From: Bog-473 sp963764305
GTDB taxonomy: Bacteria > Actinomycetota > Acidimicrobiia > Acidimicrobiales > RAAP-2
Direction of reading: 5' to 3'
NCBI GenBank assembly: GCA_963764305.1
Contig: CAVXSD010000001.1
Span: 511,604-575,603 of the forward strand
DNA length: 64,000 nt
The translations under genes were made by a program, and so were the position numbers. The number at the start of each line of letters is the position of its first letter. Position 1 is the first letter of the stretch. Below the pieces are notes generated by a model. It was not told the origin of the DNA. It saw only the letters and a program-made list of their open reading frames with translations, and did no database searches. Of the stretch, positions 43,212 through 51,141 are shown one piece after another.

Positions 43212-44420
43212 ATGAGCAGATTCCCCGGTCAACCTGACGACCTGCGTTGGGACCCCTTCGACGAATCACTCAAGGATGACCCGCATCCGGTGTGGAAGCG
43301 TCTCCGCGACGAGGCGCCGGCGTATTACGACGAGCACTACGACTTTTGGGCGCTGAGTCGGTTCGAGGATGTCGAGCGAGCCCACCGGGACCCACAGCGC
43401 TACAGCTCGGCACATTCCACCGTCTTGGAATCCATGACGGAGGAAGCCCAGACCGAGGGCATGATGATCTTCCTCGACCCGCCGGAGCACACCGGCCTGC
43501 GCCGTTTGGTGTCGAAGGCGTTCACGCCGCGCCGGGTCGCAGAGCTCGAGGACGACATCCGAACGCTCTGCGCAGGTCTGCTCGATCTGCAGCTGGGTCA
43601 GGAAAGCTTCGACTACGTGCAGGATTTCGGCGCCCGTCTCCCCGCCACGGTTATTGCCACCCTGCTTGGTGTCCCGGAGGCGGACCGTGAGGACGTCCGT
43701 CACCACATCGACGGACTCTTTCATATAGAGCCCGGGGTTGGCATGGCCAATGACGCGTCGTTGGAATCCGGGGCGTGGCTGTACAACTACATCGCCCAAC
43801 AGGTCGAGGAACGACAACGGAAACCGCGGGATGACATGCTGACGGACCTCGTACAGGCCGAGATCGTCGGCAACGATGGCAGCCCGCGACGCCTCACTCC
43901 TTCGGAATGCGCGGGGTTCGGCATCCTTCTGGTCAGCGCCGGCACGGAAACGGTGGCCCGTTTGCTGGGATGGGCTGGTCTCATCCTGGCGGACCATCCT
44001 GAGCAGCTGACCGCGTTGGCGCAGGATGCGGATCTGATTCCCAATGCCGTCGAGGAGCTCCTTCGTTACGAGTCCCCGTCACCAGTGCAAGGGCGGTGGC
44101 TCACCGAAGACATCGAACTCCATGGGCATCACATCCCGGCGAATTCGAAGGTGCTCCTGCTGACTGGCTCAGCAGGCCGCGACGAGCGCGTGTATCCTGC
44201 AGCAGATTCGTTCGACATTCGTCGTGACTTCAAGTTGCACGTGGCGTTCGGATACGGAATTCACTTCTGTCTCGGTGCAGCATTGGCCCGCATGGAAGGC
44301 AAAATAGCGCTCGAAGAGACGTTCAAGCGCTTCAAGAGTTGGACGGTGGACAAGGAGCGTTCGGTCCCGCTCCACACCAGCACCGTTCGCGGCTACCTGC
44401 GGTTGCCCATCCGGGTCTAG
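43212..44420 (+). CDS. Cytochrome P450
   Basis: 402 residues. The I-helix oxygen-activation motif is LLVSAGTETVARLLGW (243-247 AGTET). ExxR is E282-LL-R285. The heme-binding loop is FGYGIHFCLGAALARME with Cys353. No transmembrane anchor, so a soluble class I type needing ferredoxin and reductase; neither gene is in the window. Early motifs MIFLDPPEHTGLRRLVSKAFTPRRVAELE are typical of actinobacterial P450s. It hydroxylates a hydrophobic substrate, perhaps a sterol side chain or terpene. Divergent from the TetR gene, with a candidate operator in the shared region, so TetR control is likely. Confidence 0.93.
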   Translation: MSRFPGQPDDLRWDPFDESLKDDPHPVWKRLRDEAPAYYDEHYDFWALSRFEDVERAHRDPQRYSSAHSTVLESMTEEAQTEGMMIFLDPPEHTGLRRLVSKAFTPRRVAELEDDIRTLCAGLLDLQLGQESFDYVQDFGARLPATVIATLLGVPEADREDVRHHIDGLFHIEPGVGMANDASLESGAWLYNYIAQQVEERQRKPRDDMLTDLVQAEIVGNDGSPRRLTPSECAGFGILLVSAGTETVARLLGWAGLILADHPEQLTALAQDADLIPNAVEELLRYESPSPVQGRWLTEDIELHGHHIPANSKVLLLTGSAGRDERVYPAADSFDIRRDFKLHVAFGYGIHFCLGAALARMEGKIALEETFKRFKSWTVDKERSVPLHTSTVRGYLRLPIRV

Positions 44421-44469
44421 GCCGCCGCTCCCACCCGCGCCCCACCCGCGCCCTCGCCTGCGCGGCGGC
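44421..44469 (+). terminator. Candidate long-loop hairpin after the P450 gene
   Basis: GCCGCCGC (44421-44428) and GCGGCGGC (44462-44469) are complementary, with a 33-nt loop made of a duplicated CCCACCCGCGCC. No T-run. Weak evidence. Confidence 0.3.
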
Positions 44470-44506
44470 GCCTCTGCGGAATCACCGCCGGGCACTGCTC
44501 TCGCCG

Positions 44507-44525
44507 ATTGGATATAATATATGTG
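44507..44525 (+). promoter_or_regulatory. 19-bp dyad motif, copy 2, overlapping a leaderless promoter
   Basis: ATTGGATATAATATATGTG ends directly before the ATG at 44526. TATAAT (44513-44518) is placed to start transcription at or next to the start codon. A protein bound here would block the promoter completely. Confidence 0.65.
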
Positions 44526-45764
44526 ATGACCACGGTGCTGGAAGCAGATGTCGCCAAGATCCCCTGGATCGTGGACCTCGATGCGCACGTCGTCGAGCCT
44601 CCGGACGTCTGGTTCAGCCGCCTCCCAGCGCAGTTACGGGATGCGGGCCCGCACATCGAGTACATGCCCGGGGGGGTGCCCAAACTCGAGGGTGCCTCGT
44701 ACGTCGAGGCTCCCGGAACCGACGGACCCGACGTGGCCTGGTGGTGCTACGAAGATCACCGGGCGTCCGTCAAGCGCACCATCGCCGCCGCCGGCTTCCC
44801 GGCGGACGAGGTGGTGCTGAAAGGCGTGACCTACGACGACATGCGGCCTGGCTGCTGGCAGCCGAAGGCGCGTCTGGAAGACATGAGTGTCAACGGAGTG
44901 GAGGCCCAACTCTGCTTCCCCAACTACCCCAGATTCTGCGGACAGCAATTTCTGTGGGGGAAGGACCGCACGCTCGCCTTGCTGTGCGTCGAGGCGTACA
45001 ACGACTGGATGGTGGAGGAGTGGTGCGGTCCGAGTGATGGTCGGCTGCTCCCGCTCTGCCTCATCCCGCTCTGGGACATCGAACTCGCCGTGGCCGAGGT
45101 GACGCGCAACGCTTCGCGCGGCGTGCGGGCCGTGGCCTTCAGCGAGCTTCCCACCTTCCTCGGCCTGCCCAGCATCTACTCGGGCTATTGGGACCCGTTG
45201 TTCCGGGTGTGCCAAGAGACCGGGACCGTGGTCTGCATGCACGTGGGATCGGGCACCAAGACTCCCCAGACGTCGCCCGACGCACCCGATGCAGTGCCCG
45301 CCACCATCCTCTTCGGGAACAGCATCGGCGGGATGTCCGACTTCATGTTCTCCGGTGTCCTGGAGCGCTTCCCGCAGGTCAAGCTGCTCTTCGCAGAGTG
45401 TCAGATCGGCTGGATCCCGTACCTGCTCGAACGGGCGGATGACGTCTGGCTGACCCATCGAGCGTGGAGCAACTCCCAGCTGTACTGTCCCGAGCCGCCG
45501 TCCACGTACTACTACCGGCAGATCTTCAGTTGCTTCTTCAAGGACGCGGTTGGCATCGAGCTCCTCGACCGCGTCGGTCCCCGCAATGTGGTCTTCGAGA
45601 CGGACTATCCGCATCAGGACGGCACGTGGCCACACTCCGTGGAGGCGGCCGCCGAGCAGTTCGGCCACAAACCGCCAGAGGTCGTCAACCGCTTGGCGCG
45701 GGGGAACGCCATCGAGCTGCTCGGGCTCGACCTCCCGTTGGTGGCACCGAGGGTGAGCCCCTAA
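44526..45764 (+). CDS. Amidohydrolase family 2 (metal-dependent hydrolase)
   Basis: 412 residues. It opens IVDLDAHVVEPPDVWFSRLPAQLRD, the D-x-H-like metal site of amidohydrolase-2/ACMSD-like enzymes. Then come AQLCFPNYPRFCGQQFL, LCVEAYNDWMVEEWCG, TVVCMHVGSG, VKLLFAECQIGWIPYLLERAD and NVVFETDYPHQDGTWP with the conserved metal-binding Asp. Members hydrolyse or decarboxylate small cyclic or aromatic compounds, and pairs of them recur in actinobacterial catabolic islands. The ATG was preferred to an upstream TTG because the motif and TATAAT lie between them. It overlaps by 4 bp the end of a convergent paralogue. Confidence 0.83.
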   Translation: MTTVLEADVAKIPWIVDLDAHVVEPPDVWFSRLPAQLRDAGPHIEYMPGGVPKLEGASYVEAPGTDGPDVAWWCYEDHRASVKRTIAAAGFPADEVVLKGVTYDDMRPGCWQPKARLEDMSVNGVEAQLCFPNYPRFCGQQFLWGKDRTLALLCVEAYNDWMVEEWCGPSDGRLLPLCLIPLWDIELAVAEVTRNASRGVRAVAFSELPTFLGLPSIYSGYWDPLFRVCQETGTVVCMHVGSGTKTPQTSPDAPDAVPATILFGNSIGGMSDFMFSGVLERFPQVKLLFAECQIGWIPYLLERADDVWLTHRAWSNSQLYCPEPPSTYYYRQIFSCFFKDAVGIELLDRVGPRNVVFETDYPHQDGTWPHSVEAAAEQFGHKPPEVVNRLARGNAIELLGLDLPLVAPRVSP

Positions 45765-47044
45765 GCGGTGGCCTTGGCCGCGATCTCTGCCAGGTCCACA
45801 CCTTTCCCCGTTCGCTCGAAGCGGCCGTGATCGTAGGAGCGGATGGACACGTCGTGTCCGACCGCCTCGCCTCGCAGCGCCTGCACCGTGCAGCGCTCCC
45901 GTGGCCGATGCGCCAGCGGATCGAAGGAGTACCAGCGGCAGGCATTCTCCCAGGTGATCTTCTGCAGTTCGTCGTCCGGGACCCCGGACGCCACAAGAGC
46001 TACCTCTTCGGGAGCATGCGGCCACGAAGAGTCGGAGTGGGGGTAGTCACACTCCCACGCGATGTTGTCGATCCCGATCTGATGCCGAAGCTGGACCCCG
46101 ACCGGGTCCGAAATGAAGCAGGTCAGGAAATGCTCGCGGAACACCTCGCTGGGCAACTTGCCTCCGAAGTCCTGCCCGGTCCACTTGTGGTGCATCTCGT
46201 AGGTGCGGTCCACCCGGTCGAGGAAGTAGGGAATCCAACCGGTCCCGCCCTCCGAGAGGGCGATGCGGATCTCGGGATACGTCTTGATCACGCGGGACCA
46301 CAAGAGATCGGAAGCAGCGCTGCAGATGTTCATCGGCTGCAGGGTGATCATCACGTCAACGGGGGCATCCGGAGCGGTGAGGGCAAGCTGCCCCGATGAG
46401 CCGAGATGGATCGACAACACGAACTGTTCGTCGCACAGTGACGTCCACAGTGGGTCCCACGAGGCGTCATGAAAGCTCGGATACCCGAGGGCGGAAGGGT
46501 TCTCCGTGAAGGTGAGGGAGTGGCAGCCCTTGGCCGCCACTCGGCGCACTTCGTCCGCGCAGAGCTCGGGGTCCCAGAGCACCGGCAGGGCCATCGGGAT
46601 GAAGCGTCCCGGGTACGAGCCGCACCACTCGTCGATGTGCCAGTCGTTGTAGGCGCGCAGCACGGCGAGCGCCAGGTCCTTGTCACGGCAGGCGGCGAAC
46701 AGCCGGGCACTGAAGCCGGGAAAGGACGGAAAGTTCATCGAGCCGAGGACGCCTCCGGCGTTCATGTCCTTGATGCGCTCGTGGACGTCGAAGCATCCGG
46801 GTCGCATCTCGTCGAAGGCCGTGGGCTCGATCCCGTATTCCTCCCGAGGCCGACCAGCGACGGCGTTCAAACCGATGTTGGGGATGATGTGCCCGTTGAA
46901 CTCCCAGACGTCGCTGCCATCGGGTAGGCGCTGCACCCTGGGCGCCCTGTCCTGAAACTTGGCCGGCAACCGGCCCTCGAAGAGGCCGGGTGGCTCGACC
47001 AGATGGTCGTCCACACTGACCATGATCAAATCGTCGGCGTGCAT
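45761..47044 (-). CDS. Amidohydrolase family 2 (metal-dependent hydrolase), paralogue
   Basis: 427 residues: LIMVSVDDHLVEPPGLFEGRLPAKFQDRAPRVQ, then GSMNFPSFPGFSARLFAACRDKDLALAVLRAYNDWHIDEWCGSYPGRFIPMALPVLWD, VLSIHLGSSG, IRIALSEGGTGWIPYFLDRVD and NIAWECDYPHSDSSWPHAPEE. This parallels the neighbouring plus-strand protein block for block, so they arose by duplication but are now well diverged and convergent. Metal ligands DxH, the central His and the late Asp are kept. Probably cytoplasmic. The solute-binding-fold gene lies 57 bp upstream on the same strand. Confidence 0.85.
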   Translation of the reverse strand: MHADDLIMVSVDDHLVEPPGLFEGRLPAKFQDRAPRVQRLPDGSDVWEFNGHIIPNIGLNAVAGRPREEYGIEPTAFDEMRPGCFDVHERIKDMNAGGVLGSMNFPSFPGFSARLFAACRDKDLALAVLRAYNDWHIDEWCGSYPGRFIPMALPVLWDPELCADEVRRVAAKGCHSLTFTENPSALGYPSFHDASWDPLWTSLCDEQFVLSIHLGSSGQLALTAPDAPVDVMITLQPMNICSAASDLLWSRVIKTYPEIRIALSEGGTGWIPYFLDRVDRTYEMHHKWTGQDFGGKLPSEVFREHFLTCFISDPVGVQLRHQIGIDNIAWECDYPHSDSSWPHAPEEVALVASGVPDDELQKITWENACRWYSFDPLAHRPRERCTVQALRGEAVGHDVSIRSYDHGRFERTGKGVDLAEIAAKATA

Positions 47045-47101
47045 AGCGACCCCCTCCTCACTGGGTTGTCAACTGAACCCAACCGGTTCCGGTTCCTGTG
47101 G

Positions 47102-48208
47102 TCATTCCGGGGGTTCAAAGAGGCCCTCGAACTCGAGCTTGGCGTCGCGCACCCGGCCGTAGAGCAGCCAGTCTCCCCGGAACATCCCATGCTCGTGCGG
47201 TGCCGCGGCGATGTGCGTGCGTGGCCCTCCGGTGCTGCTGGGCATGAAGCGGATCCTCTCGAGCCCGTCTTTGAGCCCCGGCCCCGACAGTGTGGGTGCA
47301 CGGAAAATTCCCTCGGTCAGCACGCGTGCGGTGTCGTATGCCAGGACGGGGATGGCGTTGGGCCACATGGGGGGGTCCACCCCGTGTCGTTCGACGAACC
47401 GACGATGAAAACCCTCGACGAGTGGGTTGTTCGGGTCGAATTGATCGATTCCCACCCAGCCTTCGAACTTCTCGAAGCCCATCAGATAGAACATGAAGGC
47501 CGTCCCCATGATCCGCGGGGGATCCCACGCCAGCTCGTCCAGTGCCTTGCGCAGGAAACCCTGGGCCGCCAGCATGCCGTAGCCCATGTAGCAGAGGGCA
47601 TCCGGGTTCGACTGGCGAAGGTTGTCGAGGTTCTCCGTCAGATTCGCCGGCTGCTGGCTGACGGTCTCCAGTGAGACGATCGTCAGATTGTGCCTGCGGC
47701 ATTCCTGTCGGAAGAAGCGGAAATACTCTTCGCCATTCGGTGAGACCTCATTCAACACCGCGACACGCTTATATCCGTGTCGCACGAGCCAGGCTACGCA
47801 CAGGGCCGCATCACCGCCGCAGTCCCCGTTACCGAGTCGGAAGCAGTAGTCGCCGGCCAATCGCTCCGTACCCGCCCAGCTGATGAGGGGTATCTTGAGC
47901 TCGTTGGCGAGCGGCGCGGCGATGATGGCGTTGTCCGAGCTGTACGCACCGGCGACGCCGATACAGCCTTGATCGACGAGGTACTTGAACCCGTCCGCGG
48001 TATTGCGAGCCGAACCCCGCGGCAAGCCGTTTTCCGCGTGGAGCACGAACTCGACGGGCCGGTCGAGCAAGCCCTGTTCCAGCGCTTCATCGAAGGCCAT
48101 CCGGTGGATCTTGTTGTAGCCGCCATCGGGACCGTCGAGCGCTGAACCGAGCCAGCCGATCTTGATCGGGTCGGGCGACCCCGACCACCCGCTTGCGCTG
48201 TCTGCCAT
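47102..48208 (-). CDS. Periplasmic-binding-protein-like protein without signal peptide
   Basis: 368 residues of the Leu/Ile/Val-binding fold: PIKIGWLGSALDGPDGGYNKIHRMAFDEALEQGLLDRPVEFVLHAENGLPRGSARNTADGFKYLVDQGCIGVAGAYSSDNAIIAAPLANELKIPLISWAGTERL, then YKRVAVLNEVSPNGEEYFRFFRQECRRHNLTIVSLE and DALCYMGYGMLAAQGFLRKAL. The start MADSASGWSGSPDP has no signal peptide or lipobox, and the longer upstream frame adds none. It is therefore probably a cytoplasmic ligand binder, not a transport receptor. It is divergent from an acyl-CoA synthetase, with a copy of the 19-bp motif between, and sits upstream of an amidohydrolase on the same strand. Confidence 0.72.
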   Translation of the reverse strand: MADSASGWSGSPDPIKIGWLGSALDGPDGGYNKIHRMAFDEALEQGLLDRPVEFVLHAENGLPRGSARNTADGFKYLVDQGCIGVAGAYSSDNAIIAAPLANELKIPLISWAGTERLAGDYCFRLGNGDCGGDAALCVAWLVRHGYKRVAVLNEVSPNGEEYFRFFRQECRRHNLTIVSLETVSQQPANLTENLDNLRQSNPDALCYMGYGMLAAQGFLRKALDELAWDPPRIMGTAFMFYLMGFEKFEGWVGIDQFDPNNPLVEGFHRRFVERHGVDPPMWPNAIPVLAYDTARVLTEGIFRAPTLSGPGLKDGLERIRFMPSSTGGPRTHIAAAPHEHGMFRGDWLLYGRVRDAKLEFEGLFEPPE

Positions 48209-48291
48209 CGTGGGACTCCTCGCTCTCGAGTGCAGGATGCCATTCCTGCACTGCACCCCAGGTCGTCACCCATCTGAGGGCGGGGGACGAA

Positions 48292-48310
48292 CAAATATAA
48301 AGTATACAAA
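48292..48310 (-). promoter_or_regulatory. 19-bp dyad motif, copy 3
   Basis: Reads TTTGTATACTTTATATTTG on the minus strand. It lies in the divergent region between the binding-fold gene (84 bp away) and the acyl-CoA synthetase at 48472. It keeps all seven invariant positions. Confidence 0.65.
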
Positions 48311-48471
48311 TTGTCGCCGGCCGGAGGGCCGGGGCAAAGAGAAGCCCTCGGAAAGGACGTCCTGGTGTCTGAGCCGCTCACCCACCCCCTGACCACGGGT
48401 TCCCCCGGCGTAGGGGCCCGCGTGCAGGCCGCCGCTCGCCGCGGGCGGTCGTCTGGCGCCGCGCCCGGCTC

Positions 48472-49917
48472 ATGACGGAGGCCGCGGGCAATCTGGCCGA
48501 GCTGTTGACGGCGCACCCCTTCTCCGACGGAGAGGACCTGATCAGCACCGTGGACCGGACCGTCACGGCCGGCACCGCCCGCGCCGAGGCAGCCGATGTC
48601 AGCGCGCGGCTACGGTCCGCCGGGGTCCAGCCCGGCCAGGCGGTGGTCGTCCGGCTGCCCAACGGACCCGAGTTCGTCCTCGCCATGTTCGGGGTCTGGC
48701 TGGCCGAGGCGGTGTTCGTGCCGGCCAACCCACGCCAGCCTCAGGCCGAGTTGGACCACGTTCTTTCCTCGACCGCCCCCGCAGCCGTGATCGACGCCGC
48801 TGGAGTGCGCCCCTCGAACGGGTCGCCCAACCTCTACGAGCCCGATACGGCCTTTGTCACCTGGACGTCGGGTACGACCGGACGACCGAAGCCGATTCTC
48901 CAGACGCACACCGGGTACCTCGAGCTGCTCGACCGCGTCCTCGGTCCGCTGCGCGGCCGGCCCGCCGATCCGGCTCGTCCACCCTCGCCGAACCTGGTCC
49001 CGGTGTCCCTGGCGCTCAACGCCGGCATCTACAACGTCCTCTTCGGACTGCGGGCCGGCGCCTCGCTCGTGCTCATGGACCGTTTCAGCACGTCGGAGTT
49101 CGCCACGCTGGTCGGCCGTTTCGCCATTCGCTCCACCATCTTGCCCCCTGCCGCCATGGTGATGCTCGCCGACGACCCCGACGTGACCGATCTGACCCCG
49201 CTGCGCTATGTGCGGAGCATCACCGCACCGCTCTCGCCCCTGGCGGCCCGCCGGTTCTCGGACAAGTTCGCCGTCACGGTGCTCAATGGCTACGGCCAGG
49301 CCGAGATCGGAGAGGTCATCGGCTGGACGGCCGCCGACGCCCGGGATCACCCCGCGAAGATCGGGGCGGTGGGGCGGCCTCATCCCGGCGTCGCCATCAA
49401 GGTGGTGGGAGAGGACGGATCGGTGCAGCCCGCCGACACCGTCGGCGAGTTGCTGGTGAAGCCGCCGCGGATGGCCTCGGGGTATGCGGACGGCGAGAGC
49501 CTCGATGATCGACTGGATCCGGAGGGATACGTCCGCACCGGGGACTACGCCCGCATCGACGGGGATGGCTTCGTCTGGATCGAAGGTCGGGTCGGCGACG
49601 TCATCAACCGCGGCGGCAACAAGGTGTTCCCGGGGCAGGTCGAGGAGGTCCTGCTCCTCTCACCCGGCGTGAGAGAGGCGGCGGTGGTGGGCCTTCCCGA
49701 TGAGCGCCTCGGTGAGGTGCCGGTGGCCTTCGTGGTCGGTGTCGCGCCGGACACGGAACTGGATCGACTCTGCCGGGACCACCTGGTCGCCTACAAGATC
49801 CCTGTGGCGTTCCGGCACGTACGCGAATTGCCGAGGAGCGAGGTGGGCAAGGTGCTGCGCCGGGAACTGGTGGCCATGGGAGCAACCGGCGAACGTGGCG
49901 ATGACGTCTCCCGCTGA
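48472..49917 (+). CDS. Acyl-CoA synthetase (AMP-forming)
   Basis: 481 residues, ANL family. FVTWTSGTTGRPKPILQTHTGYLELLDRVL is the P-loop (about 126-155); NGYGQAEIGEVIGWT is the adenine-site motif; GYVRTGDYARIDGDGFVWIEGRVGDVINRGGNKVFPGQVEEVLLLSP is the hinge; and LPRSEVGKVLRRELV carries the catalytic lysine. It activates a carboxylic acid for degradation. The antisense strand of its last 314 bp is open and forms the C-terminal part of the NIPSNAP-like gene. It should be under the island motif 160 bp upstream. Confidence 0.88.
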   Translation: MTEAAGNLAELLTAHPFSDGEDLISTVDRTVTAGTARAEAADVSARLRSAGVQPGQAVVVRLPNGPEFVLAMFGVWLAEAVFVPANPRQPQAELDHVLSSTAPAAVIDAAGVRPSNGSPNLYEPDTAFVTWTSGTTGRPKPILQTHTGYLELLDRVLGPLRGRPADPARPPSPNLVPVSLALNAGIYNVLFGLRAGASLVLMDRFSTSEFATLVGRFAIRSTILPPAAMVMLADDPDVTDLTPLRYVRSITAPLSPLAARRFSDKFAVTVLNGYGQAEIGEVIGWTAADARDHPAKIGAVGRPHPGVAIKVVGEDGSVQPADTVGELLVKPPRMASGYADGESLDDRLDPEGYVRTGDYARIDGDGFVWIEGRVGDVINRGGNKVFPGQVEEVLLLSPGVREAAVVGLPDERLGEVPVAFVVGVAPDTELDRLCRDHLVAYKIPVAFRHVRELPRSEVGKVLRRELVAMGATGERGDDVSR

Positions 49918-50713
49918 GAGTCGGTAGCGAAAAGGCTCGCTGCGCCAGCCGCTTCAGCCGTCCCAGGCCTCGGTCCGATCGGCGCGGCGACGGCTGGCGG
50001 CCCAGGCGCATGGGGGAGAGCGCCGCCTCCACCAGCAGGATTCGGCTCATCTGCTCGGTCGAGGCCAGGTTCTGCGCTTCCAGCTCGATCAGCCCCTTGT
50101 GGCTCCGCCGTGCCTTCTCGCGGTCGGCCCATTCCTGCCAGGTCGGCACCGCCCACAGCAAGAAGCATTCGCGGTCATCGACCAACGCCGTCTCCCACGC
50201 CCCGGCCAGTTCCCAACCGAACTGGCGCATGACCGGGACCGCCTCGCGTTGGACGAAGTCCAGGTAGCGGGCCGAGCTGCCTCTCGGCACTCGAATCTGC
50301 TCATGGGCGTAGACGTCACCTCGGATGCCCTCCGCGCAGGCCTGCTCGATGGTCGGCATCCACGGCGCCGGCACCAGCAGGCGATCCAGACCTCCCGCCC
50401 TGAGCTCGGCGGCCGCGGCCCACCACGCGGCGAGCTTGGGGTCCTGCAGATCGCGATGCCCCAGTTCATGGCCGAAGGACCGGGCCAGGCCGTCGAACCC
50501 GTCCTCTTCCCAGAGGTTGACCACCTGGGGCCAGCGTCCGGTGCTCCCCACGACACCCCACACGCCGTAGCAGAGCTGGTGCCGCTCCTCCTGTGCCGTG
50601 GGGCTCCAATTCGCGGTCATGTGGTACATGTAGCGCCCGCGGTTGTGCCCGATGATGTCGATGTACTCGTGGATGTAGACCTTGTCGTTCACGGCGGACC
50701 CACTGTCACTCAT
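49604..50713 (-). CDS. NIPSNAP-like protein with an antisense C-terminal extension
   Basis: 369 residues. The first 250 (KVYIHEYIDIIGHNRGRYMYHMTANWSPTAQEERHQLCYGVWGVVGSTGRWPQVVNLWEEDGFDGLARSFGHELGH, then DVYAHEQIRVPRGSSARYLDFVQREAVPVMRQFGWELAGAWETALVDDRECFLLWAVPTWQEW) are two alpha/beta halves of the dimeric alpha-beta barrel type, as in NIPSNAP-family proteins. The remaining 110 residues are Arg/Pro-rich and lie antisense to the acyl-CoA synthetase, so they probably reflect a lost stop codon. The ATG overlaps the stop of the DUF35 gene (ATGA). It is the last gene of the thiolase-DUF35 operon; the role is unknown. Confidence 0.55.
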   Translation of the reverse strand: MSDSGSAVNDKVYIHEYIDIIGHNRGRYMYHMTANWSPTAQEERHQLCYGVWGVVGSTGRWPQVVNLWEEDGFDGLARSFGHELGHRDLQDPKLAAWWAAAAELRAGGLDRLLVPAPWMPTIEQACAEGIRGDVYAHEQIRVPRGSSARYLDFVQREAVPVMRQFGWELAGAWETALVDDRECFLLWAVPTWQEWADREKARRSHKGLIELEAQNLASTEQMSRILLVEAALSPMRLGRQPSPRRSDRGLGRLKRLAQRAFSLPTLSGRRHRHVRRLLPWPPVPGAAPCPPRSSAIRVRAGTPQGSCRRPGGPGRVDPVPCPARHRPRRPPAPHRGAHREGPPPPPLSRRVRGAGPPRPAPGTPCCRRG

Positions 50714-51141
50714 GGCTGCGCGTCCCCGATCGGGGTGAAGTAGGGAAGCGTGATCTCGGGTGATGCCGGATGGAACTCCGCGGCCAGGCGCATGTCCTCG
50801 TGCAATGCGTCGGGCTCGCACCCGATGACGGCACTCATCATCCAGACTCCTTCGTCCAGGAGGACCACGGCCGGGGCGTACGGCACGTGGAACGACGGGT
50901 TGGGCGGGCGCCAGACCACCGTCCAGCTGTAGAGGCTGCCCCGGCCCGCGCTCTCGACCCAGACCGGTGACGCCGCGTGGCACTGGGCGCACACGGTGAA
51001 GGCACCGAGGCCGCGGTAGCCGCATTCGGCGCACTGCTGGTACAGCAGACGGCGTTGGCGAGATCCTTCCCAATAGGCCTCGCTGCGGAGGCTCGGGCGT
51101 GGAGCCGGGATGCCCTCCGGCTGTGGAAGCAGGAGGCTCAT
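50710..51141 (-). CDS. DUF35 OB-fold/zinc-ribbon protein, ChsH2-C-like
   Basis: 143 residues. SEAYWEGSRQRRLLYQQCAECGYRGLGAFTVCAQCHAASPVWVESAGRGSLYSWTVVWRPPNPSFHVPYAPAVVLLDEGVWMMSAVIG shows a rubredoxin-like zinc ribbon (CAEC...CAQC) and an OB-fold acyl-CoA-binding domain. In mycobacteria DUF35 domains pair with thiolase-fold partners, for example ChsH2 with the aldolase Ltp2. Here the thiolase-fold gene lies directly upstream with a 4-bp ATGA overlap and the NIPSNAP-like gene downstream with another, so three proteins are made from one coupled message. Probably supplies substrate binding to the thiolase-fold protein. Confidence 0.87.
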   Translation of the reverse strand: MSLLLPQPEGIPAPRPSLRSEAYWEGSRQRRLLYQQCAECGYRGLGAFTVCAQCHAASPVWVESAGRGSLYSWTVVWRPPNPSFHVPYAPAVVLLDEGVWMMSAVIGCEPDALHEDMRLAAEFHPASPEITLPYFTPIGDAQP

